This document shows, piece by piece, positions 10,209 to 18,016 of a stretch of 64,000 bases of DNA. The translations under genes and the position numbers were made by a program. Within the stretch, counting starts at the first letter, position 1. The number at the start of each line of letters is the position of its first letter. Source of the stretch: Aldersonia sp. NBC_00410. Its GTDB lineage: Bacteria > Actinomycetota > Actinomycetes > Mycobacteriales > Mycobacteriaceae. The notes beneath the pieces were generated by a model. It did no database searches and was not told the origin of the DNA. It worked only from the letters and a program-made list of their open reading frames with translations. The stretch spans positions 1-64,000 of the forward strand of contig NZ_JAPENM010000016.1 of assembly GCF_026342035.1 (NCBI RefSeq), in the 5' to 3' direction.

Positions 10209-11038
10209 CCGCGGCCGTGCTGGACGCCGGCATGCGGACCGCCGCGGTGCGGCCCAAGCCGGCCGCGGTTGCGCAATGGTGGGTGCTCACCCGCCGACTG
10301 CTCTCGCCAACCCTGCGCAACGGCGAGATCCTCACCTCGTTGCTCGCCCCCGCGGTGTTCACCGTCGGCTTCTACATTCCGCTGAACCTGGTGATGACGG
10401 TCTTCGGGCACGGGCTGAGTAGCTATGCGCAGTTCCTCATGCCGATGATCGTGCTGCAGGCGCTCTCGTTCGCCGCGATCAGTTCCGCGTTCCGTGCGGC
10501 GACCGACTCGGTCGAGGGGATCAACCGGCGGTTCGGCTCGCTGCCCATGCCGGCCGCCGTGCCATTCGCCGCGCGGATGTCGGCCAACATGCTCCGGTGC
10601 ACCATCTCGTTCGCCGCTGCGCTGGTGTGCGGATACCTCATCGGATTCCGGTTCTACGGCCCGACGCTGCACACCGTCGGATTTGTGGCGCTTTCGCTCG
10701 CGATCGGGCTCGGGCTGTGCCTGTTCGGCGACGTGCTCGGCACCTGGTCACGCAATCCCGAGGCGACGACACAGTCGTTGATGCTGCCGCAGCTCATCCT
10801 CGGCATGCTCTCGGTCGGCTTCGCACCGGCCGATCAGTTTCCGTCCTGGGTGCAGGGATTCGTTCGCAATCAACCGATTTCGCAGTTCACCTATGGGCTA
10901 CGGGCGCTCGCCGGTGACTCGACGGCAAATGCGGGCACGGTCTCGTGGTCGGTCATGGGCCCGCCGCTCGCCTGGGCACTCGGCCTCATCGTGCTGTCCG
11001 CTCCGCTCGCCGTCTACATGACAGCCAGGAGGCCCTGA
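10205..11038 (+). CDS. ABC-2 type transporter permease (first, DrrB-like)
   Basis: Membrane subunit of 277 residues, partner of the ATPase just upstream. The start ATG overlaps the ATPase stop (ATGA) and its own stop overlaps the next permease start (TGATG). After an N-terminal cytoplasmic stretch there are about six hydrophobic segments, beginning with LTSLLAPAVFTVGFYIPLNLV near residue 40, which is the ABC-2 membrane fold. DrrB/DrrC permeases normally act as a pair with one DrrA ATPase. A longer upstream in-frame ORF exists but would run through the ATPase gene, so the overlapping ATG was chosen. Confidence 0.92.
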   Translation: MTAAVLDAGMRTAAVRPKPAAVAQWWVLTRRLLSPTLRNGEILTSLLAPAVFTVGFYIPLNLVMTVFGHGLSSYAQFLMPMIVLQALSFAAISSAFRAATDSVEGINRRFGSLPMPAAVPFAARMSANMLRCTISFAAALVCGYLIGFRFYGPTLHTVGFVALSLAIGLGLCLFGDVLGTWSRNPEATTQSLMLPQLILGMLSVGFAPADQFPSWVQGFVRNQPISQFTYGLRALAGDSTANAGTVSWSVMGPPLAWALGLIVLSAPLAVYMTARRP

Positions 11039-11889
11039 TGCCGACGTTGGAAATGGTGCAGGCCCCCGCCGCGCCGCTCACCGACCCGTTTCCCCGGCCG
11101 AGCCGCGGCGGCGGCGAGCGGTCGGTTCGGACGCTGCCCGCGCACACCGCGATCCAGACCCGTCGGCTGCTGGTGCGCTGGTCGCGCGACCCGATGACGA
11201 TGGTGCAGTCGCTGCTGTTCCCGGCGTTGCTGCTGATCATGCTCAACACCGTGCTCGGGCGGCAGATCACCTCGTTCTCCGGTTATGACGCGCTGTACGG
11301 CTCGGTGCCGATGACCGCGCTGGTCGGTGTGATGTCGGGGGCGGTCGCCGGAGCGGTGACGCTCGGCCGTGAGCGCAACGGCGGACTGCTCGCCAGGTTC
11401 TGGGTGCTGCCCGTGCATCGCGCGTCGGGGTTGCTATCCCGGATCGCGGCCGAAGCGGTGCGCATCGTGATCACCACGATCGTCATCTTGATCGTCGGGG
11501 TCGCGCTCGGCTTCCGGTTCGAGCAGGGACCGTTCGCCGCACTCGCGCTGCTCGGCGTGCCGGTGCTGTTCGGGCTCGCGTTCGCCACCATGGTGACCGC
11601 GGTCGCGGTGTGGTCGACGAAACAAGCTCTGGTGGAGTCGATCTCGCTCGGCAGCTCGCTGATGATGTTCTTTTCCACCGGGTTCGTCCCGCTCGAGGCC
11701 TACCCGGAGTGGGTGCAGCCGATCGTCGAGCATCAGCCGATGTCGTATGCGATCGACGCGATGCGCGGGCTCTCGCTCGGCGGTCCGGTGGCCGAACCGC
11801 TGATCGCGGTCACGCTCTGGTCGCTCGGTCTGATGGTGGTGTTCGCGGTGCCTGCAGCGATCGGTTACCGGCGCGCGAGCCGCGGGTAG
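11038..11889 (+). CDS. ABC-2 type transporter permease (second, DrrC-like)
   Basis: Second membrane subunit, 283 residues, start codon overlapping the preceding stop by one base. It has a Pro-rich N-terminus, then an amphipathic segment and about six transmembrane segments (first near residue 60, SLLFPALLLIMLNTVLG), with the conserved GFVPLEAYPEWVQPI loop near residue 220 seen in ABC-2 permeases. Three genes in this order (ATPase, permease, permease) match the DrrABC arrangement that sits beside lipid and peptide synthases in mycobacteria. It is the last gene of the NRPS/exporter unit; the following gene has its own promoter-like sequence and Shine-Dalgarno site. Confidence 0.92.
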   Translation: MPTLEMVQAPAAPLTDPFPRPSRGGGERSVRTLPAHTAIQTRRLLVRWSRDPMTMVQSLLFPALLLIMLNTVLGRQITSFSGYDALYGSVPMTALVGVMSGAVAGAVTLGRERNGGLLARFWVLPVHRASGLLSRIAAEAVRIVITTIVILIVGVALGFRFEQGPFAALALLGVPVLFGLAFATMVTAVAVWSTKQALVESISLGSSLMMFFSTGFVPLEAYPEWVQPIVEHQPMSYAIDAMRGLSLGGPVAEPLIAVTLWSLGLMVVFAVPAAIGYRRASRG

Positions 11890-11941
11890 CGGGCCGGATT
11901 ACGACTCGGTCGAGACTGGCGTCGCACGGGCCGGGAGCGCT

Positions 11942-11947
11942 TAGGCT
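11942..11947 (+). promoter_or_regulatory. Candidate -10 box for the VOC gene
   Basis: TAGGCT lies 37 nt before the ATG at 11985, and an AAGGAG Shine-Dalgarno sequence lies at 11973-11978. The spacing fits a short leadered transcript. No convincing -35 is seen. Confidence 0.35.
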
Positions 11948-11984
11948 CGGACTCGACGGTGCTCGGCAACCCCAAGGAGCAGGC

Positions 11985-12398
11985 ATGGCATCGCGACTCA
12001 ACCCCTACATCAGCTTCCGCGACACCGCCCGGCAGGCGATGGAGTTCTATCAGAGCGTGTTCGGCGGCGAGCTGGCGGTCAATACGTTCGGCGAGTTCGG
12101 CGGCGGCGAGGGACCGCTGGCGAACCTGATCATGCATTCCCAGCTGGAGACCGACGCGGGATTCACGATCATGGGTGCGGACACTCCGGAAGAGATGCCC
12201 TACGACCCGGGTAACAACATCACGGTCAGCCTCAGCGGAGACGACGCGGAGCTGCTGCGCGGCTACTGGGCGAAGCTGTCCCAGGGCGGGACCGTGACGG
12301 TGCCTCTGGAGAAGCAGATGTGGGGCGACGAGTTCGGTCAGTGCACCGACAAGTTCGGGGTGCCGTGGATGGTGAATATTTCGGGCGCGGCGAGCTGA
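11985..12398 (+). CDS. VOC / PhnB-like protein (glyoxalase-bleomycin resistance superfamily)
   Basis: Small 137-residue protein of the PhnB-like branch of the vicinal-oxygen-chelate superfamily. The N-terminus (NPYISFRDTARQAMEFYQSVFGG) and the C-terminal WGDEFGQCTDKFGVPWMVN are characteristic. Members of this branch are often annotated as 3-demethylubiquinone methyltransferase-like, but their reaction is generally unknown. The ATG at 11985 is chosen because AAGGAG lies 6 nt upstream; the frame also extends upstream but only by shadowing the permease gene. It appears to be a single-gene unit between the exporter and a convergent regulator. Confidence 0.9.
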   Translation: MASRLNPYISFRDTARQAMEFYQSVFGGELAVNTFGEFGGGEGPLANLIMHSQLETDAGFTIMGADTPEEMPYDPGNNITVSLSGDDAELLRGYWAKLSQGGTVTVPLEKQMWGDEFGQCTDKFGVPWMVNISGAAS

Positions 12399-12421
12399 AA
12401 GTACTGGTCGTCGGTAGCCGA

Positions 12422-13324
12422 CTACGGCAGCAGCCCGGCCCGCCGCGCGAGTACCACCGCTTCGTGGCGCGAGTGCGCGCCGAGTTTGCTCATCGCCGAC
12501 CGCAGATAGCTCTTCACGGTTTCCGCGCGCACCGAGAGCCGCGTCGCGGCCTCGGCGTTGGTGGCGCCGAGCGCGACCTGGGCCAGTACGTCGATTTCGC
12601 GCGGGGACAGGGTGGCGTCGGCTGAATCGGTGGACGCGGTTTCCCCCGACGCCACCGCGGCCAGGCGGGCGGTGAGTTTCTGCAACCGGGCACGCTCGGT
12701 CTCGGGGAGGTCGGCGGCGAGCGCACGCAGCTCGGTGTGGATCGCGCGGAGTTGCTCGGTCCCCGGCAGCGCGCCACCCCGCGTCTCGTGCGCGGTGCGC
12801 ATCCGGAGCCGACGGTCCACCTCGTCGCGGATCGTGATCTCGGTGGCCAGGCGCCTGCCGGCCTGCATCATCTGGTCGGCCGCCCGATCGCCGATCGGGC
12901 CCGCGGCCCGGTCGGCGGCATAGAGCACTGCCCGTGGCGCGCCGCCCACCACCACCGGAACCGCGAGGACCGCACGGATCCCTTCGCCGTTGACCGGTCC
13001 GTCGTAGTGGTGGGTGATCGACCGCGCGCCCGCGTAGTCGCTGACCGCGAACGGGCGCCGCGATGTGACCGCAGTGCCGCCGAGGCCCGAATCGGGTGCG
13101 ACGAGAAGTCCGCGCAGGCCGCTGGTGCGGGTGCCGAAGAACTCGGAGAGCAGCAGCATGTCACTCGCGTGCACCTCGCCGCCGAAGAGGATGGGTGCGG
13201 CGCCGGCCCCGGCCAACCTCCGCAGTTCCGCGCGCAGCGCGTCGCCATCACGCGGACGAAGCAAATCTGTACCGGAAGTACTCATGAGCAGGGCGAACAT
13301 CTTTCGCGGGGAGGTGCGACACAT
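12422..13324 (-). CDS. GAF-domain LuxR-family transcriptional regulator
   Basis: Regulator of up to 300 residues. A GAF-like sensor region occupies about 30-190 (PFAVSDYAGARSITHHY, VLAVPVVVGGAPRAVLYAADR), then a helical linker, then a C-terminal LuxR/FixJ helix-turn-helix at about 235-295 (LSPREIDVLAQVALGATNAEAA, VKSYLRSAMSKLG). Such GAF-LuxR proteins are frequent in Nocardia, Rhodococcus and Mycobacterium and often control an adjacent catabolic operon. It is divergent from the SDR-MoxR-VWA genes, which makes them the obvious candidate targets. The start is uncertain: an internal ATG at 13285 gives a shorter N-terminus, and neither start has a clear Shine-Dalgarno sequence. Confidence 0.88.
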   Translation of the reverse strand: MCRTSPRKMFALLMSTSGTDLLRPRDGDALRAELRRLAGAGAAPILFGGEVHASDMLLLSEFFGTRTSGLRGLLVAPDSGLGGTAVTSRRPFAVSDYAGARSITHHYDGPVNGEGIRAVLAVPVVVGGAPRAVLYAADRAAGPIGDRAADQMMQAGRRLATEITIRDEVDRRLRMRTAHETRGGALPGTEQLRAIHTELRALAADLPETERARLQKLTARLAAVASGETASTDSADATLSPREIDVLAQVALGATNAEAATRLSVRAETVKSYLRSAMSKLGAHSRHEAVVLARRAGLLP

Positions 13325-13436
13325 GGTAGACGATCCGGCTGCGGCGATCGGGCGCTTTCGTTATGGCACTCGATGACATAACTTGAGACGCGTGTCACAC
13401 CAGGCGCGACACGATGATCGACAGGGAGTCCGACGG

Positions 13437-14273
13437 ATGGGTCAGCTCGACGGCAAGGTCGCCTTCATCACCGGTGCGGCGCGGGGGCAGGGCCGAAGTC
13501 ACGCAATCAGATTGGCGGCCGAAGGTGCCGACATCATTGCGACCGACATCTGCAAGCAGATCGATTCGGTGGGCTACCCGCTCGCGGGCCCCGACGATCT
13601 CGCCGAAACCGTGCGACAGGTCGAGGCCCTCGATCGCCGGATCGTGGCGCACGAGGTCGACGTCCGCGACTCCGCCGGGATGCGGGCGGCCGTAGACGAC
13701 GGCGTCGCCCGATTGGGCCGCCTCGACATCGTGTGCGCCAACGCCGGCATCGCCACTTTCGGCACGGTCGCGGACATGACCGACGAGATGTGGGACGACA
13801 TGATCGAGGTCAACCTGTCCGGCGCCTTCCGGACGGTCCGCGCCACGATTGGGCACCTGAAGAAGAACGAACACGGCGGAGCGATCGTGCTGACGAGTTC
13901 GGCCGCCGGACTCAAAGCCGTGCCCAACCTCGCGCACTATGCCGCCGCCAAGCACGGGCTGGGCGGGTTCCTCAAGACGCTGGCCCTCGAACTCGCGCCG
14001 TTCAACATCCGGGTCAACGCGGTGAACCCGACGAGCGTCAACACCGACATGATCCACAACCAGCACACCTACGACATGTTCCGGCCCGATCTGCCGGCCG
14101 GCACCGCCACCGTCGAGGACGTCGTTGTGGGGTTCAAGGCGTCCAATGTGCTGCCGGTCAAGTGGGTGGAGCCCGACGACGTCAGCAACGCCATTCTCTG
14201 GCTGGTCAGCGACGCCGCCCGGTACGTCACCGGCGTGCAATTGCCCATCGACGCGGGAGCCGTGATCAAGTGA
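13437..14273 (+). CDS. Mycofactocin-coupled SDR family oxidoreductase
   Basis: 278-residue short-chain dehydrogenase. It has the NAD-binding TGAARGQGRSHA motif near residue 11, the NAG motif, catalytic Ser in the TSSAAG region and YxxxK (YAAAKHG) near residue 165. The insertion after the second strand (ICKQIDSVGYPLAGPDDLAETVRQ region) and the C-terminal P-x-S-V-N-T-DM sequence mark the carveol-dehydrogenase-like subfamily that holds a non-exchangeable NAD and passes electrons to the peptide cofactor mycofactocin. That assignment is family knowledge; the mft genes are not in this window. The ATG at 13437 is chosen because GGGAG lies 9 nt upstream. The stop overlaps the GTG of the MoxR gene (GTGA), so the two are translationally coupled. 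Confidence 0.93.
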   Translation: MGQLDGKVAFITGAARGQGRSHAIRLAAEGADIIATDICKQIDSVGYPLAGPDDLAETVRQVEALDRRIVAHEVDVRDSAGMRAAVDDGVARLGRLDIVCANAGIATFGTVADMTDEMWDDMIEVNLSGAFRTVRATIGHLKKNEHGGAIVLTSSAAGLKAVPNLAHYAAAKHGLGGFLKTLALELAPFNIRVNAVNPTSVNTDMIHNQHTYDMFRPDLPAGTATVEDVVVGFKASNVLPVKWVEPDDVSNAILWLVSDAARYVTGVQLPIDAGAVIK

Positions 14274-15274
14274 CACGTAATGACAATCTTGCCGCCGTCG
14301 CGGACGCTGCGGCGGGCGACGGTGCGGTGCGCGCGAGTGGCGAGAGTTCGACGACGGTGCGCGAGATGCGGGATCGGGTTGCCGCCGCGGTGGTCGGCCG
14401 CGAGCACGAACTCGACATGCTGCTTGCCGCGGTCGCGGCCGGCCGGGATGTGCTGCTCGAAGGGCCGCCGGGAACCTCCAAAACCACACTGCTGCATGCC
14501 ATCACCGACGCGTGGGGCATCCCGCTGCAGTTCGTCGAGGGAAACGCCGACCTCACCCCGAGCCGGTTGATCGGGCACCACAACCCGGCCCGGGTGCTGC
14601 GTGAGGACTACTCACCGGACAATTTCGTGGCGGGGCCTCTGATCGAGGCGATGCGCTCCGGCGGGTTTCTCTACGTCGAGGAGTTCAACCGCACACCCGA
14701 GGACACCGTCAACACACTGCTCACCGCGATGGCCGAGCGTCGGATTGCCGTGCCCCGCGTCGGCATCGTCGCCGCGCGCCCGACGTTCCGGGTCGTCGCG
14801 TCGATGAATCCCTACGACAACGTCGGCACCACCCGACTGTCCACCTCGGTGTACGACCGCCTCTGCCGCATCGCTATCGGGTATCAGGACGATGCGGCCG
14901 AGCGAGCCATCGTCGTCCGCCGCACCGGTATCGATTCCGACCGTGCGATCGCCGACGCGGTGGCGCTCACCCGCGCCACCCGGGAACGCGAGGACATCTG
15001 GCAGGGATCGAGTGTCCGCGGCGCGATCGACCTGGTGCTGCTGATCAATCAGCTCGCGGCGATCCGCGATGTCGTACTGCCGCAAGCAGATTCGGTCTCG
15101 CCGCCGCGAGGGCTGCCGGAGTCCTACACCTCGATCGTGCTCGATGCGATGCACGTGGCACTGTCGGGCCGCATCCACCTCGATGAGACCGTCGACGCGA
15201 CACCGGAATCGGTCCTCCACGAGATCTGGCAGGATCACTTCCTACTCGAACCCGCAGCGGCCGAGCCGGGTTGA
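14270..15274 (+). CDS. MoxR-type AAA+ ATPase
   Basis: 334-residue AAA+ ATPase of the MoxR group. Walker A GPPGTSKTT near residue 67, Walker B LYVEEFNR near 129, sensor-1 VVASMNPYDNVG near 180, and the lid domain with SVRGAIDLVLL. MoxR ATPases pair with von Willebrand A proteins as chaperones that mature or insert cofactors and metals into enzymes. The GTG start at 14270 overlaps the SDR stop; the ORF extends further upstream only as a shadow of the SDR gene. The VWA partner follows after 24 bp, which supports a working pair. Confidence 0.93.
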   Translation: MTRNDNLAAVADAAAGDGAVRASGESSTTVREMRDRVAAAVVGREHELDMLLAAVAAGRDVLLEGPPGTSKTTLLHAITDAWGIPLQFVEGNADLTPSRLIGHHNPARVLREDYSPDNFVAGPLIEAMRSGGFLYVEEFNRTPEDTVNTLLTAMAERRIAVPRVGIVAARPTFRVVASMNPYDNVGTTRLSTSVYDRLCRIAIGYQDDAAERAIVVRRTGIDSDRAIADAVALTRATREREDIWQGSSVRGAIDLVLLINQLAAIRDVVLPQADSVSPPRGLPESYTSIVLDAMHVALSGRIHLDETVDATPESVLHEIWQDHFLLEPAAAEPG

Positions 15275-15298
15275 AGACCGGTCGCCGCGGATTCGCCG

Positions 15299-16258
15299 GT
15301 GCAGCGGCGCGCTCGCAGCGGCGTCCGCGGCATGGCTCCCCTGCGCCGCAAGCCGAAGCAGCTCACCGAGGAGCCGACCGCGTTCTCGGTGTCCGGTAGC
15401 GGTGCCGGCACGGTGTTGCGTGGCAGCCGGTCACGATCACGGACGCCCGATGCCACGCAGAAGGGCACGAACGCCGCGGAGACCGACGAGCAGGGCGAAC
15501 AAATCCCGCTCGATCAGGAGGGTGGGACCACTGCGGACCCGCAGACCAGGCTGCTCGCCCAACGCATCGCCCGTCGACTCTCGGTAGCGCGGCCGCGCCG
15601 CGACGTGCGACCGCGCCGTGGGGTCGGGGATCTCGCGAGCCTGCGCTGGCGTGGTGGTTCCGACGATGTCGATCTCGATCGGACCATCGAGGTGCTCGCC
15701 GAGAATCCGCTGCCCGAGGACGAGGACATCGTGGTCCGCGAGCGGCTGAAGCGGCGGCGCTCCGTCGTTCTGGTCGTCGATGTTTCCGGGTCGATGAAGG
15801 GCGAACGGGTCCGCACAGCCGCAGCGACCGTGGGTGCGCTGGCTGCCGAACTCGCTCGCGACCGGCTCGGCACCGTCGCGTTCTGGTCCGACGCCGCCGT
15901 ACTCGTCGGGTTGGACGAGACCGTCGAGCCTGCAACAGTGCTCGACCTGCTGCTGCGCATCCCGGCCCAGGGGCTGACGAACGTCGGTTTCGGGCTCGAC
16001 CTCGCGCGGCGTCAGCTCGCCGGAGTGTCGCCGACCCAGTCGCGGGTGCTCCTGCTGTCGGACTGCGTGCACAACGCCGGACCCGATCCGCGGCTGCTCG
16101 CGGCGCGGCTACCGCGCCTCGACGTCCTACTCGATGTGTCGGGGGAACACGACACCGAACTGGGCCGCGACCTCGCGCGGGCGGGGCGCGGGCGGATCCG
16201 GACGATCCGCGATTACCGGGACGTGGCGCCCGCGCTGAACGCGTTCCTGGGCAATTGA
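15299..16258 (+). CDS. VWA domain-containing protein (MoxR partner)
   Basis: Up to 319 residues. The N-terminal 130 residues are Arg-rich and low in recognisable structure; the C-terminal half is a von Willebrand A domain with the metal-ion-dependent adhesion motif DVSGSM near residue 163 and downstream Thr and Asp residues (GLTNVGFGL, LLLSDCVHN). It resembles the VWA halves of chelatases (CobT, ChlD) and of MoxR-associated systems. It follows the MoxR ATPase by 24 bp and very likely acts with it. The GTG at 15299 is the first start after an in-frame stop; an ATG at 15332 is an alternative. No Shine-Dalgarno sequence is clear for either. Confidence 0.88.
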   Translation: MQRRARSGVRGMAPLRRKPKQLTEEPTAFSVSGSGAGTVLRGSRSRSRTPDATQKGTNAAETDEQGEQIPLDQEGGTTADPQTRLLAQRIARRLSVARPRRDVRPRRGVGDLASLRWRGGSDDVDLDRTIEVLAENPLPEDEDIVVRERLKRRRSVVLVVDVSGSMKGERVRTAAATVGALAAELARDRLGTVAFWSDAAVLVGLDETVEPATVLDLLLRIPAQGLTNVGFGLDLARRQLAGVSPTQSRVLLLSDCVHNAGPDPRLLAARLPRLDVLLDVSGEHDTELGRDLARAGRGRIRTIRDYRDVAPALNAFLGN

Positions 16259-16342
16259 GCCGCACCCCTGTTCGGGGGTAGCGCGGGGTCGAGTGTGACG
16301 GGGATCCTAGTTCGGCAGGGCACCCGACGAGGAGTGATAGAG

Positions 16343-17995
16343 ATGCCGACAGACCCGCAGACCCGCGTGCGCGAACTACTCGATCGCTATGCGACGCCGC
16401 AGGCGTGTGTCGCCGAACTGCTGTGCGACGGACACCCGCAGGACGCGATCGCCGCCACGATCGTCGAGTCGGACCTGTCCGCCACCGACCTGACCTACGG
16501 ACAACTGCGCGAGCAGTCCGAGCGGTTCGCGGTCGCGCTCGCCGAACTCGGCGTCGAGCCGGGGGACCGAGTCGCCACATTGATGGGCAAGTCCGCAGAA
16601 CTCATCATCGCGGTGCTCGGCATCTGGCGGCGGGGTGCGGTGCACGTGCCACTGTTCACCGCGTTCGCGCCACCGGCGATCGCGTTCCGGCTCACCGCCA
16701 GCGCGACCAAGGTTGTCGTCGTCGACGCCGACCAGATTTCCAAACTTGCTGCGGGCGAAGATGTTCCGGATAACCCGGGCTGGATCACGGTGGGCGTCGG
16801 CGGTACCACGCAGCTGCAGTTCGCCGATCTGCTCGCGGGCGCCGATCCCGCCGACGAGCGGGCCCGCGCTGTCGCAGTCGGTGCCGAGGCGCCCATCGTG
16901 CAGCTGTTCACCAGCGGGACCACCGGAACCCCCAAGGGCGTGCCGGTTCCGGCGAAGGCGCTCGCGTCGTTCCACGCCTACCTGGAGTTCGGTCTCGACG
17001 TCCGCGCCGACGACGTGTTCTGGAACGCCGCGGATCCGGGCTGGGCGTACGGCCTCTACTACGCGATCATCGCGCCGCTCGCGGCCGGGGTGCGGACGAT
17101 CCTGCTGCACGCCGGCTTCTCCGCCCCGCTGACCTGGCAACTCATCGAGCGCTTCGGCGTCACCAACTTCGCCGCGGCGCCGACGGTGTACCGCAGCCTG
17201 TCCGCGGACTCGACGGCCCCGCCCGAGGGCATCCGGCTGCGGCGCGCGTCCTCGGCCGGCGAACCGTTGACCCCCGACGTGGTGAGCTGGTCCGACGCGA
17301 CGCTCGGTGTCGCGGTGCGCGATCACTACGGGCAGACCGAGCACGGCATGTTCATCGTCAACGCCTGGCACGATGCGCTGCAGCCCGGGGCGAGCGCAGC
17401 GACGGGAAATGTCACAGGGGTGCCGCCCGGGTCGATGGGCAAGCCGCTGCCGGGCTGGACCTGCGCGGTGCTGTCCGAGCAGAGCGACGACGTTGCCGAG
17501 CCGGGCACGTTGGGCCGGGTCGCCATAGACACGACGGCGAGCCCGCTGCTCTGGTTCCACGGCTACGTCGACGCACCGGAGAAGACCGCATCCCGCTACA
17601 CCGACGACGGCCGTTGGTACCTCACCGGTGACGCCGGGTCCGTGAGCGAGGACGGTTTCTACTTCTTCTCCGCACGCGACGACGACGTCATCATCATGGC
17701 CGGCTACCGCATCGGGCCGTTCGATGTGGAAAGCGTGCTGGTGATGCACGAAGCAGTGGCCGAAGCCGCGGTGGTCGGTATGCCGGATCAGTTGCGCGGC
17801 GAGGTGCTCGAAGCGTTCGTCGTCTTGCGCGAGGGAGTCTCGGGTGACGACGCGCTGATCGCCGAACTGCAATCGCTGGTGAAGAAGAAGTTCGCCGCGC
17901 ACGCGTACCCGCGGCAGGTGCACTTCGTCGAGGAGTTGCCGAAGACGCCGAGCGGCAAGGTGCAGCGGTTCCGGTTGCGCCAGGGCGAGGGCTGA
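16343..17995 (+). CDS. AMP-dependent acyl-CoA synthetase
   Basis: 550-residue acyl-adenylate/CoA ligase. The P-loop-like motif LFTSGTTGTPKGVP lies near residue 190, the YGQTE motif near 329, the STGD-type motif YLTGDAGS near 435, and the C-terminal catalytic lysine in KTPSGKVQR near 535. The layout fits the acetyl/medium-chain acyl-CoA synthetase group; the exact acid is unknown. The ATG at 16343 is supported by GAGGAG 8 nt upstream, so the longer upstream in-frame start is not used. It follows the VWA gene on the same strand after 84 bp and may belong to the same metabolic unit as the SDR. Confidence 0.92.
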   Translation: MPTDPQTRVRELLDRYATPQACVAELLCDGHPQDAIAATIVESDLSATDLTYGQLREQSERFAVALAELGVEPGDRVATLMGKSAELIIAVLGIWRRGAVHVPLFTAFAPPAIAFRLTASATKVVVVDADQISKLAAGEDVPDNPGWITVGVGGTTQLQFADLLAGADPADERARAVAVGAEAPIVQLFTSGTTGTPKGVPVPAKALASFHAYLEFGLDVRADDVFWNAADPGWAYGLYYAIIAPLAAGVRTILLHAGFSAPLTWQLIERFGVTNFAAAPTVYRSLSADSTAPPEGIRLRRASSAGEPLTPDVVSWSDATLGVAVRDHYGQTEHGMFIVNAWHDALQPGASAATGNVTGVPPGSMGKPLPGWTCAVLSEQSDDVAEPGTLGRVAIDTTASPLLWFHGYVDAPEKTASRYTDDGRWYLTGDAGSVSEDGFYFFSARDDDVIIMAGYRIGPFDVESVLVMHEAVAEAAVVGMPDQLRGEVLEAFVVLREGVSGDDALIAELQSLVKKKFAAHAYPRQVHFVEELPKTPSGKVQRFRLRQGEG

Positions 17996-18016
17996 TCGTT
18001 GCGGGGCTGACTGTCG

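Noticed and set aside
13267-13324. Shine-Dalgarno-based choice of the LuxR start
   Set aside because: None of the candidate starts (13324, 13300, 13285) has a clear ribosome site, so the longest frame was kept with a note.
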